A DNA stretch of 64,000 nucleotides, from positions 62,001-126,000 of the forward strand of contig NZ_JAHNZO010000005.1 of the NCBI RefSeq assembly GCF_018998565.1, in the 5' to 3' direction. The notes below the pieces were generated by a model. It had not been told where the DNA came from, ran no database searches, and saw only the letters and a list, made by a program, of their open reading frames with translations. Made by a program: the position numbers and the translations under genes. This stretch comes from Paenibacillus oleatilyticus. Its GTDB lineage: Bacteria; Bacillota; Bacilli; Paenibacillales; NBRC-103111. This document shows positions 7,896-16,512 of this stretch, in pieces; within the stretch, counting starts at the first letter, position 1, and every line of letters begins with the position of its first letter.

Positions 7896-8411
7896 CTAAG
7901 CCTCGGTCTCCTTGTAATAAAAAACGGTATCGTTCAAGCTGCCGTCCGCAGAGCGGGCGTAGCGGGGAATGCGTCCCGCCTCCACATACCCGAGCGACCG
8001 GTACAGCAGGTTGGACGGATCGCCTGCGCGCGTATCGAGCACAAGCAGCGTTCGGTTTTCGGCGCGGGCGCGCTCTTCAGCAGCCTGCATCAGAGCGCGG
8101 GCAATGCCGTTTCTGCGGCTGCGCGTATGGACCATCAGCTTGGCGATTTCCGCCCGGTGGGCGGCATTCTTTTTTTGCGCGAGCTGGAGCTGCACAGTGC
8201 CGACAATCGTTCGATCGAGCTTGGCCGCCCACAGAATGATGCCTGGCTCCAGCGCGCTTTTCCAATAATTCACGGCTTCGTCCTTGCTTAACGGGGGCAA
8301 AAAGCCGACCGAAGCGCCGCTCTCCACGGCATCGACCAGCAGCTCGGCCAGCTGCTCCAACGATTCCGGCTCGTACGCCCGGATTTCGACGATTTCAACG
8401 GCTGCGCTCAT
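7896..8411 (-). CDS. GNAT family N-acetyltransferase
   Basis: A 171-residue single-domain GNAT. The acetyl-CoA loop is in [20 protein letters not shown], followed by [20 protein letters not shown] and [20 protein letters not shown], typical of acetyltransferases acting on small amines or peptides. Its ATG overlaps the stop of the upstream GNAT gene by 4 nt (ATGA), so the two are translationally coupled. Substrate unknown. Confidence 0.88.
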   Translation of the reverse strand: MSAAVEIVEIRAYEPESLEQLAELLVDAVESGASVGFLPPLSKDEAVNYWKSALEPGIILWAAKLDRTIVGTVQLQLAQKKNAAHRAEIAKLMVHTRSRRNGIARALMQAAEERARAENRTLLVLDTRAGDPSNLLYRSLGYVEAGRIPRYARSADGSLNDTVFYYKETEA

Positions 8412-8848
8412 GCTTCCCGTTCCTCCTCCGGCTCAACCTCATAGGTGCAGCGAAACCGCTCCGCACCCGGGAATTTTTCACCCAGGCTGACGACCTCGAA
8501 CCCGATGTTCCGGTAAAAATCGACCGCATCCTCATCCGTTTCCGCGACGATTTCCGCGGGGCTTTTGAGATGAATCAGCTCCAAAATTTGGCCCCGGCCA
8601 TAGCCTTGTCCCCGATAGTCCGGCTGGACCGCAATGTGCCGCAGCTCCATCACGCGCCCGGAATCGATCCGGAAGCCGACGAGGCCGATCAGCTTCCCGT
8701 CCTTTTCGTAGCCGTACATTTCAAGCTCTTCGCTGCGCTTGTAGTCGTCCAGGGTTTGCGCCAGCCGAACCGGGTCCGGAAAAATGGAATATTCGAGAAG
8801 CTCCGCAACTTCGGGCTGGTCCAATCTGGATTTGATATCGATTAGCAA
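8408..8848 (-). CDS. GNAT family N-acetyltransferase
   Basis: A 146-residue GNAT with [20 protein letters not shown] as the acetyl-CoA binding segment and a C-terminal [21 protein letters not shown] set the start at the TTG at 8848 ([14 protein letters not shown]) because AAAGGAG lies 8 nt upstream; the frame extends further, but those residues lack a ribosome binding site. It is the first gene of a coupled pair of acetyltransferases. Confidence 0.85.
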   Translation of the reverse strand: MLIDIKSRLDQPEVAELLEYSIFPDPVRLAQTLDDYKRSEELEMYGYEKDGKLIGLVGFRIDSGRVMELRHIAVQPDYRGQGYGRGQILELIHLKSPAEIVAETDEDAVDFYRNIGFEVVSLGEKFPGAERFRCTYEVEPEEEREA

Positions 8849-9188
8849 GGGGATCGCTCCTTTAGGTGTTTTACTATTTATAATCATGATGATAAATCCC
8901 GTTAACCGTCTGATCGGCTTTGGCAAAAAAGCTTCTTATTTATTCAGTATAAAGGATTTGAAAAGTTTTTCCAAAGCCATCCATGCCCGTCCTTCCAAAA
9001 TCGATTGTCTATGCCCGATTCATTTTGAGATTGACGGATAATAAAGAAAGGACTACAATAATCAACAAGAAACCACATAAATAAAGTGATATATGCAACA
9101 ATCAACAACAAGATGATGGTCAATCGTAAAAGCGTTGGAAGACTTTTCACGCAAGTTTTTTAAATCGACAGAGTGAGGAGGAAGCGGG
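8849..9188. other. AT-rich intergenic region with a doubtful small ORF
   Basis: This 340-bp divergent gap is richer in A+T than its surroundings. It holds a minus-strand frame at 8944-9150 (68 residues, GTG start) with one hydrophobic helix (LTIILLLIVAYITLFMWFLV) and a polar tail. It has no ribosome binding site, so I do not call it a gene. The ribosome binding site of the PHP gene (GAGGAGG) ends the region. Confidence 0.5.
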
Positions 9189-10190
9189 ATGAAGCTGGAT
9201 TTTCATTTTCACCTGGAGGAGGGGCCGTACTCGACCGGCTGGCTGCAGCGGACGGCGCGGGCGCTGGAGAACGTGCATCGGGAGAGCGGGCGGCTGGGCG
9301 ACCGGCCGCATTCGCTCGAATGGATGAACAAGCTGGGAGAGCTGCTTCAGCAGCGGCTTGAGGCGGGCTGCTTCAGCGACGAATGGCTCGCGTTTTATTT
9401 CGAGCAGGGGCGGCAGCGCGGGATCGAGCGGTTCGGGATGGTGGACCATCTGTACCGGTTTACCGAGTTCCGGCCGTATTACGAACGGCATATGATCGTG
9501 GATGAGACGCCGCTTGGCCGGCTGCAGCAGTACTGGCTGGACCGTGTCTGCGTAAGCTCCATCGAGCCGTATCTTCAGGCGGTGCGCCGGGCGAAGGCCG
9601 CGGGCGTACCCGTATCGCTCGGGGTCGAGGCGGACTTTTTCCCGGGCGGCGAGGCGGAGCTTGGCGAGCTGCTGTCGCGGTACGAGCTGGATTACGTGAT
9701 CGGTTCGGTTCATTTTCTGGAAGGTTGGGGCTTCGACAACCCGGAAACCCAGGAGCTGTTCAAGGAAAAAGACCTGCTTGCGCTGTACCAGCAATTGTTC
9801 GACTACGTGAAAATGGCGGCTTCCAGCGGCTTGTTCGACATTATCGCGCATCTGGACAATCTGAAGGTGTTCAATTACCGGCCGGAGGAGGGGCTGCTGC
9901 TGCCGATGTACGAAGATGTGGCCCGTGCGCTCAAGCAGGCGGATGTAGCGACCGAGATCAATACCGGGCTCGCTTACCGGTACCCGGTCAAAGAAGCTTG
10001 CCCGAGTCCGGCTTTTCTGGACATTTTGCATAAATACGGCGTTCCGATTACGTTGAGCTCGGACTCCCATTTTCCGGACGACATCGGAACGCAGTTGGAC
10101 GAGGCGATGGATTTGCTGGCCCGGACCGGGTACAAGGAAATCATCTACGTGCACGAGAAGAAACGGATCGCCGTTCCGCTCGGGCGGTAA
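9189..10190 (+). CDS. PHP-domain histidinol-phosphatase-like hydrolase
   Basis: The 333-residue protein has the PHP metal motifs: DFHFHLEEG at the N-terminus, FGMVDHLYRF, GVEADFFPG, VIGSVHFLEGWGFDN, FDIIAHLDN and the C-terminal LSSDSHFPDDIG. These bind a two- or three-metal centre that hydrolyses phosphomonoesters, as in HisK-type histidinol phosphatase. There are no his genes nearby, so the substrate may differ. GGAGGAAGCGGG precedes the ATG. It is followed after 12 nt by the MgtC-like gene. Confidence 0.88.
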   Translation: MKLDFHFHLEEGPYSTGWLQRTARALENVHRESGRLGDRPHSLEWMNKLGELLQQRLEAGCFSDEWLAFYFEQGRQRGIERFGMVDHLYRFTEFRPYYERHMIVDETPLGRLQQYWLDRVCVSSIEPYLQAVRRAKAAGVPVSLGVEADFFPGGEAELGELLSRYELDYVIGSVHFLEGWGFDNPETQELFKEKDLLALYQQLFDYVKMAASSGLFDIIAHLDNLKVFNYRPEEGLLLPMYEDVARALKQADVATEINTGLAYRYPVKEACPSPAFLDILHKYGVPITLSSDSHFPDDIGTQLDEAMDLLARTGYKEIIYVHEKKRIAVPLGR

Positions 10191-10202
10191 GGGGAGGTCC
10201 CC

Positions 10203-10976
10203 ATGGAGCTGTCGTTGACCCCGGATGTGTGGCATATCGGCTATGCGGAGCTGACGCTCCGTATTGTTACGGCGCTGGTGTTAGGCGGTCTGATCGGCTT
10301 GGAGCGGGAAATCGGCGGGCATTCGGCCGGATTTCGCACGCATATTCTAGTCTGCATGGGCTCGGCTCTGATTGTGCTGCTGTCGAGCTACGGTTTTTCC
10401 GATTTTGCGGTCGAAGCGAACGTGAGGCTGGACCCGGCCCGTCTGGCCGCCCAGGTGATCAGCGGCATCGGCTTCCTGGGGGCCGGAACGATTATACGCA
10501 CGGGGCCGACCGTGTCGGGGCTGACGACCGCGGCTTCGCTATGGGTCGTAGCGGCGATCGGCCTTGCGGTCGGCGCCGGTTTTTACTACGGGGCCGTCGT
10601 CTCGACGGCTGCGGTCATCGTCAGCTTGTTCCTCTTGAACAAGGTGGAGAAGGCGGCATTGGCGAAGACGAAGCGCAAGCGCGAGGTAGAGGTCGAGCTC
10701 TGGGACGGGGACGGGAATCTCGGCGCGATGCTGAACCGGATCAAGGCTGCGGGCGCTTCCGTCACCGTGCTGCATCTGGAGAGCCGGGCGAAGGAAACGG
10801 AGGAAGGCTTCCGCCAAGCCTTAAGCGTACGCATGGCGCTCAAGACGACGGCCGGGCAATACGAGCACGTCGTGCAGGAGCTGGTTGTGCTTCCAGGTAT
10901 GGTCAAGGTCGAGACGCCGGGATGGAAGCCGTTCGAGCACGAAAATAAAACGAAAGCGGCGGGGAAGACGGCCTGA
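10203..10976 (+). CDS. MgtC/SapB family membrane protein
   Basis: The first 145 residues hold about four membrane helices with the MgtC signature: GGLIGLEREIGGHSAGFRTH, CMGSALIVLLSSY, QVISGIGFLGAGTIIRTG and VSGLTTAASLWVVAAIGLAV. The C-terminal 110 residues form a soluble ACT-like domain (REVEVELWDGDGNLGAMLNR). Family members are implicated in magnesium limitation and in inhibiting ATP synthase in pathogens; the role in soil bacilli is unclear. GGGGAGG precedes the ATG, and the PHP gene stop is 12 nt upstream. Confidence 0.9.
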   Translation: MELSLTPDVWHIGYAELTLRIVTALVLGGLIGLEREIGGHSAGFRTHILVCMGSALIVLLSSYGFSDFAVEANVRLDPARLAAQVISGIGFLGAGTIIRTGPTVSGLTTAASLWVVAAIGLAVGAGFYYGAVVSTAAVIVSLFLLNKVEKAALAKTKRKREVEVELWDGDGNLGAMLNRIKAAGASVTVLHLESRAKETEEGFRQALSVRMALKTTAGQYEHVVQELVVLPGMVKVETPGWKPFEHENKTKAAGKTA

Positions 10977-11080
10977 TCTGGCCCTGCGGGTCCGGCGTCG
11001 GCGGAATCGATCTTCGTCAACAAAAGAGCATGTGCAGCTTCCGACAATACGATAAACACTAGCGAAGAGGAGCGATTCGA

Positions 11081-12010
11081 ATGCAAGCTTTAACTTTTCG
11101 GGAAGACCGGACGTTTACGATTGTGCAGTTCACCGACGTGCATATGAAATCCGGAGGCGACGCGGACCGGCGCACCTTGGAGCTAATGGAGCATGTTCTC
11201 GAAGCGGAGCGGCCGGACCTCGTCTACTTCACCGGAGACGTCATCGAGGACAAGGAGTGCGACGATCCGCTTGGCCGGTTCGACCGGGCGGTTTCCGTCG
11301 TCGAGAAGCGGCGCATCCCGTGGGCGGTCGTCTTCGGCAATCACGATACCGAGATGAAAATCACCCGGCGGCAGCTGATGGACAAAGTGTCGGGGTACGA
11401 ATACGCGTTAGCGGTGAGCGGTCCGTCGGACATTGCCGGAGAAGGCAACTACGTGCTCGAAGTTCGGGATGCGTCCGGCCGTCCGGCTGCGTTGCTGTAC
11501 GGCTTCGACTCCGGCTGTATGTCCACGCTGCCGCACGTGCAGGGCTACGGCTGGATTGGCCGCGACCAGATCGATTGGTACGTCCGGCAATCCGCGGCCT
11601 ATACGTCGGACAACGGCGGCACGCCGCTGCCGGCTCTGGCTTTCTTCCATATCCCGCTGCCGGAATATGCGGAGGTATGGGAGCGCGAGGTGTGCCACGG
11701 GCATAAGTACGAGAACGTGTGCTGCCCGAAGATCAATACGGGACTGTTCGCGGCGCTCGTCGAAATGGGCGACGTTATGGGCACGTTCGCGGGCCACGAC
11801 CACGTCAACGATTACTGCGGCACGCTTCACGGCGTCCGCCTGTGCTATGGCCGGGCGACGGGCTACAACACGTACGGCCGGGACGATTTTCCGCGCGGAG
11901 CGCGCATCATCCGGCTGCGCGAAGGCGAGCGCGGCTTCGAGAGCTGGCTGCGTCTTGCGGACGGTACGGTCGTGACGGAGCAGCCGGAGCATCGGCCGGA
12001 GACGCGTTAG
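11081..12010 (+). CDS. Calcineurin-like metallophosphoesterase
   Basis: A 309-residue protein with all metal motifs: QFTDVHMKSGG (D-x-H), VYFTGDVIED (GD), VVFGNHDTEMK (GNHD), LAFFHIPLPEY (H) and GTFAGHDHVNDYCG (GHDH). It lacks a signal peptide, so it should be cytoplasmic, like the YkcE/purple-acid-phosphatase-like soluble group. The GAAGAGGAGCGATTCGA leader gives a clear ribosome binding site. Substrate unknown. A strong hairpin terminator follows. Confidence 0.9.
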   Translation: MQALTFREDRTFTIVQFTDVHMKSGGDADRRTLELMEHVLEAERPDLVYFTGDVIEDKECDDPLGRFDRAVSVVEKRRIPWAVVFGNHDTEMKITRRQLMDKVSGYEYALAVSGPSDIAGEGNYVLEVRDASGRPAALLYGFDSGCMSTLPHVQGYGWIGRDQIDWYVRQSAAYTSDNGGTPLPALAFFHIPLPEYAEVWEREVCHGHKYENVCCPKINTGLFAALVEMGDVMGTFAGHDHVNDYCGTLHGVRLCYGRATGYNTYGRDDFPRGARIIRLREGERGFESWLRLADGTVVTEQPEHRPETR

Positions 12011-12357
12011 GACCCTCAAAATAAAGCTGCATTTTGGACAGGCGAACGGCTGGAAGAGCATCTCTTCGGTCGTCCGCCTGTTTTCATTTTGGCAGCTATC
12101 GAAGACGGCATCCGTCCGGAAAACACCGTGCGGAACTTGAGCGGAAGCCTTGAAGATAGCGGGTTTCCGCCATTTGAGAACCGTTTTGGGCAAATGAGAA
12201 CTGGGCGAATCCGGAGGGCGAATGCTACAATGTGGGCAGGAAATCCAATACGCCAACTTGCCATGCCTCGATCCGTCCAATACGGATGTCCGCCATCGGA
12301 TGTATAGTATAATGAGGACGGTGACTACGACGACAGACTCGCAAGGAAGGTTGGACG
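12011..12357. other. Intergenic region before the AraC-regulated cluster
   Basis: Apart from the terminator at 12038-12090, this 347-bp gap contains a near-consensus TATAAT (12308-12313) within TGTATAGTATAAT, 45 nt before the regulator's start. I see no convincing -35 at the right spacing (a TTGCCA at 12258-12263 is too far). The regulator's ribosome binding site (AAGGAAGGTTGG) closes the region. Confidence 0.5.
12038..12090 (+). terminator. Long hairpin terminator
   Basis: ACAGGCG (12038-12044) pairs with CGCCTGT (12075-12081); inner ACG/CGT and GAAGAG/CTCTTC stems extend it, and TTTTCATTTT follows. It ends transcription of the metallophosphoesterase gene. Confidence 0.8.
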
Positions 12358-14631
12358 ATGCGACATTTATTTTCCAAGAACTACGTTCGGATTTATTTGT
12401 GGATCGGAATGATTTTTACGATGATCATTATTCCGTTCTCCATGTTTTTGGCGAACCAGTTCTCGAAATACGCCTACTCGCAAATGGATCTGTTCAACCG
12501 CGATACGATGCTGCAAACGGCAAGCCGCACCGAGTTTCTGCTGAACAAGCTCAAAGCGTACGGGCTACATATGTATCAGGACAGCACGGTGCAGGAATGG
12601 CTCCAATCGTCTGGCCGCAGTCCGCTGGACGACATGGATGCGCTTCATGCGCTGACGAACTATATGTCGACCGAACCGTTTATCAAGCGCGCCTATCTGG
12701 TGAACGTCCACAAGGAGCAGGCGATCGATTCGCTCAAGGGGCTCGTTTCGTTCGAGAAATTCGGGGATGCGGCGATGCTGAAGAAGATCCGGGAGGACCG
12801 GCCGCTTTTTTTGCAGTTTTTTTATCATGAAACCGGCGGCGAGCCTTATCTTGCGCTCATCGTTCCGTCCACGCCGGCCAGGAAAGACCATCGCGGCTAT
12901 CTTGTGCTCCTGTTGGATAACAGGGCGCTGCAGGAAAATCTGCTCGGTCTGAACAAGGAGCCCGGCATGGATCTGATGATTGTGGACGGCCAAGGCCGGA
13001 ATGTGCTGGGCACCACGGAGAACGACGCGGCCATCCTGAACGAGCTGCGCCGCCTGAAGCCAGCGAATTCGGAGACGCAGGTTATGACCGTGCGCGGGAT
13101 GCAATTGTTTGTCAATTCCGCACCGCTGGCTTCGCAGAAATGGACGGTGTATTCGTTAACCGAGTTGAAAGCGTTTAAGCGTCAAGCGCAAGCGTTCCAG
13201 ACGAAAATCGTCGGCTACTCGCTGCTGCTGCTCGTCCTGCTGCTGCTGGCGGCATTCTGGAATTCCCGCCGGATGGTGAAGCCGTTCCGCAGACTGGCGG
13301 ACCAGTTGCAGCGTCGCATCGTGCAGGAGTCGCGCCATTCCGCGCTGGCCCTCCCAGCTGCAGGCGACGAGTACAGCATTTTGAAAAGCGGGATCGAGCT
13401 GCTGTCCAGCCGGGTCGACGAAATGCACCAATCGCTTCGCGGCCATTCCGGCTTGCTCAAGGCGGAATATTTGCGCCAGTGGCTGCTGCAGGGAAGAATG
13501 AACCGGACGCTGCGGGAAGGGATTGCCCGGGAATCGGAGCTTCTGGCGTCGGATCTCATCCGGCTCGCCGTCGTCAAAATCGATGCGTACCGGGACGTTG
13601 CCGAAACGTATGATTTTGCTTCCCGCCAACTGCTCAAATACGCGATGGGCAACATTGCCGGAGAGATCATCTCGGGCGAGGGTGGGGCGCTGGAGACGAT
13701 CGATCTGGCCAGCGATCACATCGTCTTCCTGATCGGACTGGATCGGGACGATGCCGAAGTCCGCAAGCTGCTGGAAACGATCAAGGGGCATATTGCCACG
13801 TATGTCCGGCTTCAGGTGACCATAGCGGTGAGCGATCTGAAGCACTTGGAGGACGATCTACGCTCCGTCTACGACTTCGTTCTGGAGCTTACGCTGCTCA
13901 AGTTCATCAGCGGCGAAGACAAGGTGTACACGGAAGGCGATTACGAAAGCTACGTTCGGCTGCTGCAGCCGTTATCCGATCCGAAGAGCCTCGACAAGCT
14001 GCTTGTCGCGGTCAAGTCCGGGAAGAAGGACCAGGTCGTCCTGCTGCTGGAGGAGCTGTTCGGGCAGATGGCGGCGGTCAAATACTCCGAATGCAAGGTA
14101 AGGCTGACCGTCATTTTATTTACGATCATGAAGGAATTCGACAAGCTTCGGGCGCTGCAGGGCGTAGACGGCATCGACAAACAGCTCGACCGGTTCTCGA
14201 CGCTGCAGGAGGCGCGCCACTGGCTGGAGGCGGAGCTGTTCGCCGTCATGGACCAGCTCGGCTCCCGCAAAGGGGGCGACCGGAAAGAGAAGCTTGCGGA
14301 GGAGATGATCAACTACGTACTGTACCATATACACGATCCGATGCTGTCCGTCGAAGCGATTGCGGAGCATGTTTCGCTGTCGGCCAAGTATGCCCGCAGC
14401 ATTTTCCAGGAAGTGCGCGGCGTGTCGCTCTCGAACTACATCCTGAACACTAGGATCGAGAAGGTAAAGGAGCTGCTTGTCACGACAACCATGTCGGTGG
14501 CGGATATCGGGGAGCGTTCGGGATTTTTGACGCGGAGCCATTATTTTACGGCGTTCAAAAAAGCGACGGGGCTGACCCCGAACCAATACCGGCTGCACCA
14601 TACCGAAGGGGAAGGAGGGGAAGCGGAATGA
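12358..14631 (+). CDS. Membrane-bound AraC-family transcriptional regulator
   Basis: A 757-residue one-component regulator. A first membrane helix (about residues 12-34) and a second (about 284-301) bracket an extracellular Cache-like sensor domain of 250 residues. A cytoplasmic linker of about 340 residues follows. The last 105 residues are an AraC DNA-binding domain with two helix-turn-helices (LSVEAIAEHVSLSAKYARSI and MSVADIGERSGFLTRSHYFT). There is no kinase or receiver domain, so the external signal must be passed directly to DNA binding. Its stop overlaps the start of the solute-binding protein gene by 4 nt. It probably activates the sugar cluster downstream. Confidence 0.92.
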   Translation: MRHLFSKNYVRIYLWIGMIFTMIIIPFSMFLANQFSKYAYSQMDLFNRDTMLQTASRTEFLLNKLKAYGLHMYQDSTVQEWLQSSGRSPLDDMDALHALTNYMSTEPFIKRAYLVNVHKEQAIDSLKGLVSFEKFGDAAMLKKIREDRPLFLQFFYHETGGEPYLALIVPSTPARKDHRGYLVLLLDNRALQENLLGLNKEPGMDLMIVDGQGRNVLGTTENDAAILNELRRLKPANSETQVMTVRGMQLFVNSAPLASQKWTVYSLTELKAFKRQAQAFQTKIVGYSLLLLVLLLLAAFWNSRRMVKPFRRLADQLQRRIVQESRHSALALPAAGDEYSILKSGIELLSSRVDEMHQSLRGHSGLLKAEYLRQWLLQGRMNRTLREGIARESELLASDLIRLAVVKIDAYRDVAETYDFASRQLLKYAMGNIAGEIISGEGGALETIDLASDHIVFLIGLDRDDAEVRKLLETIKGHIATYVRLQVTIAVSDLKHLEDDLRSVYDFVLELTLLKFISGEDKVYTEGDYESYVRLLQPLSDPKSLDKLLVAVKSGKKDQVVLLLEELFGQMAAVKYSECKVRLTVILFTIMKEFDKLRALQGVDGIDKQLDRFSTLQEARHWLEAELFAVMDQLGSRKGGDRKEKLAEEMINYVLYHIHDPMLSVEAIAEHVSLSAKYARSIFQEVRGVSLSNYILNTRIEKVKELLVTTTMSVADIGERSGFLTRSHYFTAFKKATGLTPNQYRLHHTEGEGGEAE

Positions 14632-16154
14632 ACCGTTCGCTGCGATGGGGATGCTTGCTCGCTGCGCTTCTCTTGCCTGCGGGGTGCGGAGGGTCCTCCG
14701 CTTCCGATGCGGGCCGGACGGCCCCTGCCGCCACACCTTCTCCGGTGACGCTCCGGATCATGCTCCCGGGCGATCGGGCCGCCGATTACGACCTTGTGCT
14801 GAAGGAAGCGCAGCGGCGTCTGGCGGGAACGCTCAACGTGAGCCTGGACATCAAGTTCGTGCCATGGAACGACTTCGGCCGGGTATCGCAGGTGGCGCTG
14901 GCTTCGGGCGAGGAGATCGATCTCGTGTTCGACGCGCCGTGGCTGCATTTGAGCGAGATGATCTCGAGCGGCTACTACGAGCCGCTCGACGTGCTGCTGG
15001 AGAAGTACGGCGAGACGATCCTCGCCAAGCGGCCCCGGCCGATGTGGGAGGCCAACCGGTACGGCGGCAAAATTATGGCGATCCCGCTCGGCGTCTCCTA
15101 TGCGATGGGCCACTCGTATTTTGTCCGCAAGGACCTTCGCGAGAAGCTTGGCGTGCCGCCGATCCAAAGCTACGAAGAGCTGATCCGGTTCGCTTATCTT
15201 CTGAAGCAGAAGGAGCCGGACATCGTGCCGCTGATCGCGGCTGGGAATACGTCGCAGCAGCTCTACAGCCAGGCGGCGTTCCGGCATTACGATGATGTCC
15301 AGAGCCAGATCCGGCCGACGCAGGCGCTGGGCAGCAGCCTGATGCTGTACTACCAGCGTAATGACGGCAAGGTGCACAATCTGTTTCGTGAAAAGGATTC
15401 GCCGGTCCGCGACTGGATTCGCGAGGCGCGCCGGCTGTATGTGGACGGCGTCATGCATCCGAACGTGCTTGGCATCAAAGATTTTCAAGACCCGGGCTTC
15501 TCAGGCGAGGCAGCGATCTTCCCGGCAGGCTCGTTCTCGGTTGACGAGGGGAATCGGGAAAAGCTCAAGCAGCATGCAAGTGGTGGAGAGCTGGAGAGCG
15601 TGACTTTTTATCAGGACATTCCGAAAGCGAATCTGTCGAATTTTGCCCAATGGAATTTTATCGCGGTTCCGGTGACCAGCAAGCATAAAGAGGAAGCGAT
15701 CCAGTTCCTCAATTGGGCCAACGAGAAGGACAACTACGACCTGCTGGCGTACGGACTTCCGGGCGTCCATTGGGAGCCCGTAGGGAGTGACCGTTACCGG
15801 ACGCTGAAAAGCGGCTATCAGCAGTTCCCGTACGTCTGGCTGTGGAACCCGGACGACGACCGCGTTCCGGCGACTGATGACCGCACCGAGGCGCTGGACT
15901 GGTTTATTCGGCGGGCGGAGCATTTTACGCCGGATCTGCTGACCGGGTTCCAGTTCGACGGAACCCCGGTACAGAACGAGCTGAACGCGTACGCAAGAAT
16001 CGAGGCGGAGTACTACACGCCGCTGTTTAACGGAGTGCTCGACCCGGAGGAAGCGATGCCGCGGTTCGAAGCCGAAGCCGGTGCTCTGCTGGAGGCGATC
16101 GGGTCGGAGCTGCAGCGCCAGATCGACACGTTTCTGCGCAGCAAGCGGCGCTGA
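14628..16154 (+). CDS. Lipoprotein solute-binding protein (LplA-like, DUF3502)
   Basis: A 508-residue extracellular binding protein. The signal peptide ends in the lipobox LLPAGC (Cys about residue 20), so it is lipid-anchored. The body is a family-1-like fold (PVTLRIMLPGDRAADYDLVL; IDLVFDAPWLHLSEMI), and the C-terminal 130 residues match DUF3502 (TPDLLTGFQFDGTPVQNELN). This type binds oligosaccharides. Its ATG overlaps the AraC regulator's TGA, with GGAGGGG upstream. It is not followed directly by permeases; a second binding protein gene with its own promoter precedes them, so this one may act as a sensor partner of the regulator. Confidence 0.88.
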   Translation: MNRSLRWGCLLAALLLPAGCGGSSASDAGRTAPAATPSPVTLRIMLPGDRAADYDLVLKEAQRRLAGTLNVSLDIKFVPWNDFGRVSQVALASGEEIDLVFDAPWLHLSEMISSGYYEPLDVLLEKYGETILAKRPRPMWEANRYGGKIMAIPLGVSYAMGHSYFVRKDLREKLGVPPIQSYEELIRFAYLLKQKEPDIVPLIAAGNTSQQLYSQAAFRHYDDVQSQIRPTQALGSSLMLYYQRNDGKVHNLFREKDSPVRDWIREARRLYVDGVMHPNVLGIKDFQDPGFSGEAAIFPAGSFSVDEGNREKLKQHASGGELESVTFYQDIPKANLSNFAQWNFIAVPVTSKHKEEAIQFLNWANEKDNYDLLAYGLPGVHWEPVGSDRYRTLKSGYQQFPYVWLWNPDDDRVPATDDRTEALDWFIRRAEHFTPDLLTGFQFDGTPVQNELNAYARIEAEYYTPLFNGVLDPEEAMPRFEAEAGALLEAIGSELQRQIDTFLRSKRR

Positions 16155-16202
16155 CGAGTCCGGCGCGGCAAGATAAGAAGCGGCCGCACGGCGGTGGAGA
16201 CC

Positions 16203-16256
16203 GCTTCGCGACGCGAAGCCACCCTCTCTAGGTCCGATATTTCAACGTAGAGAGGG
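16203..16256. repeat. Two adjacent hairpins in the intergenic region
   Basis: GCTTCGCG (16203-16210) and CGCGAAGC (16212-16219) form a tight hairpin. Immediately after it, CCCTCTCTA (16222-16230) and TAGAGAGGG (16248-16256) form a perfect 9-bp stem with a 17-nt loop. Neither is followed by a T-tract. They may stabilise the 3' end of the upstream message, terminate weakly, or be a protein site. Confidence 0.5.
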
Positions 16257-16326
16257 AAGCCACGGCCGGCACCCAAGTGCAGCGAATTCGTGCAGACGGA
16301 GGAAAATGGTCCCGAAGTATGCCCTT

Positions 16327-16354
16327 TTGTGGAGGAATATTCCGTTTTTATATT
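16327..16354 (+). promoter_or_regulatory. Candidate promoter with an operator-like palindrome
   Basis: A -35-like TTGTGG (16327-16332) and a -10-like TATATT (16349-16354) are 16 nt apart. The perfect palindrome GGAATATTCC (16334-16343) lies between them, where a bound protein would block polymerase. It would drive the binding-protein/permease operon separately from the regulator. Confidence 0.45.
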
Positions 16355-16512
16355 CATTGTAGGAGGTGGTTTTCATTTAATCTTGTCCGATAAGCTGAAG
16401 GTGTCGGGGCAGGCAACTATTTTAAGATTTACCCGCCTGAAGCGGAAAGCCCGGAGCGTACCGGCACGTGGTGGCGGAGAAGCGTAAACATATGATCGAA
16501 AGGGTGGCTGAC

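Larger units (their letters stand above)
16155..16512. other. Intergenic region between the two binding-protein genes
   Basis: This 358-bp gap contains the two hairpins at 16203-16256, a candidate promoter at 16327-16354 with an internal palindrome, and an AAAGGGTGG ribosome binding site just before the next gene. I see no coding sequence. Confidence 0.6.

Noticed and set aside
8944-9150. 68-codon minus-strand frame with a hydrophobic helix
   Set aside because: No ribosome binding site before the GTG and it lies in an A+T-rich divergent gap, where hydrophobic frames arise by chance; kept as a note only.
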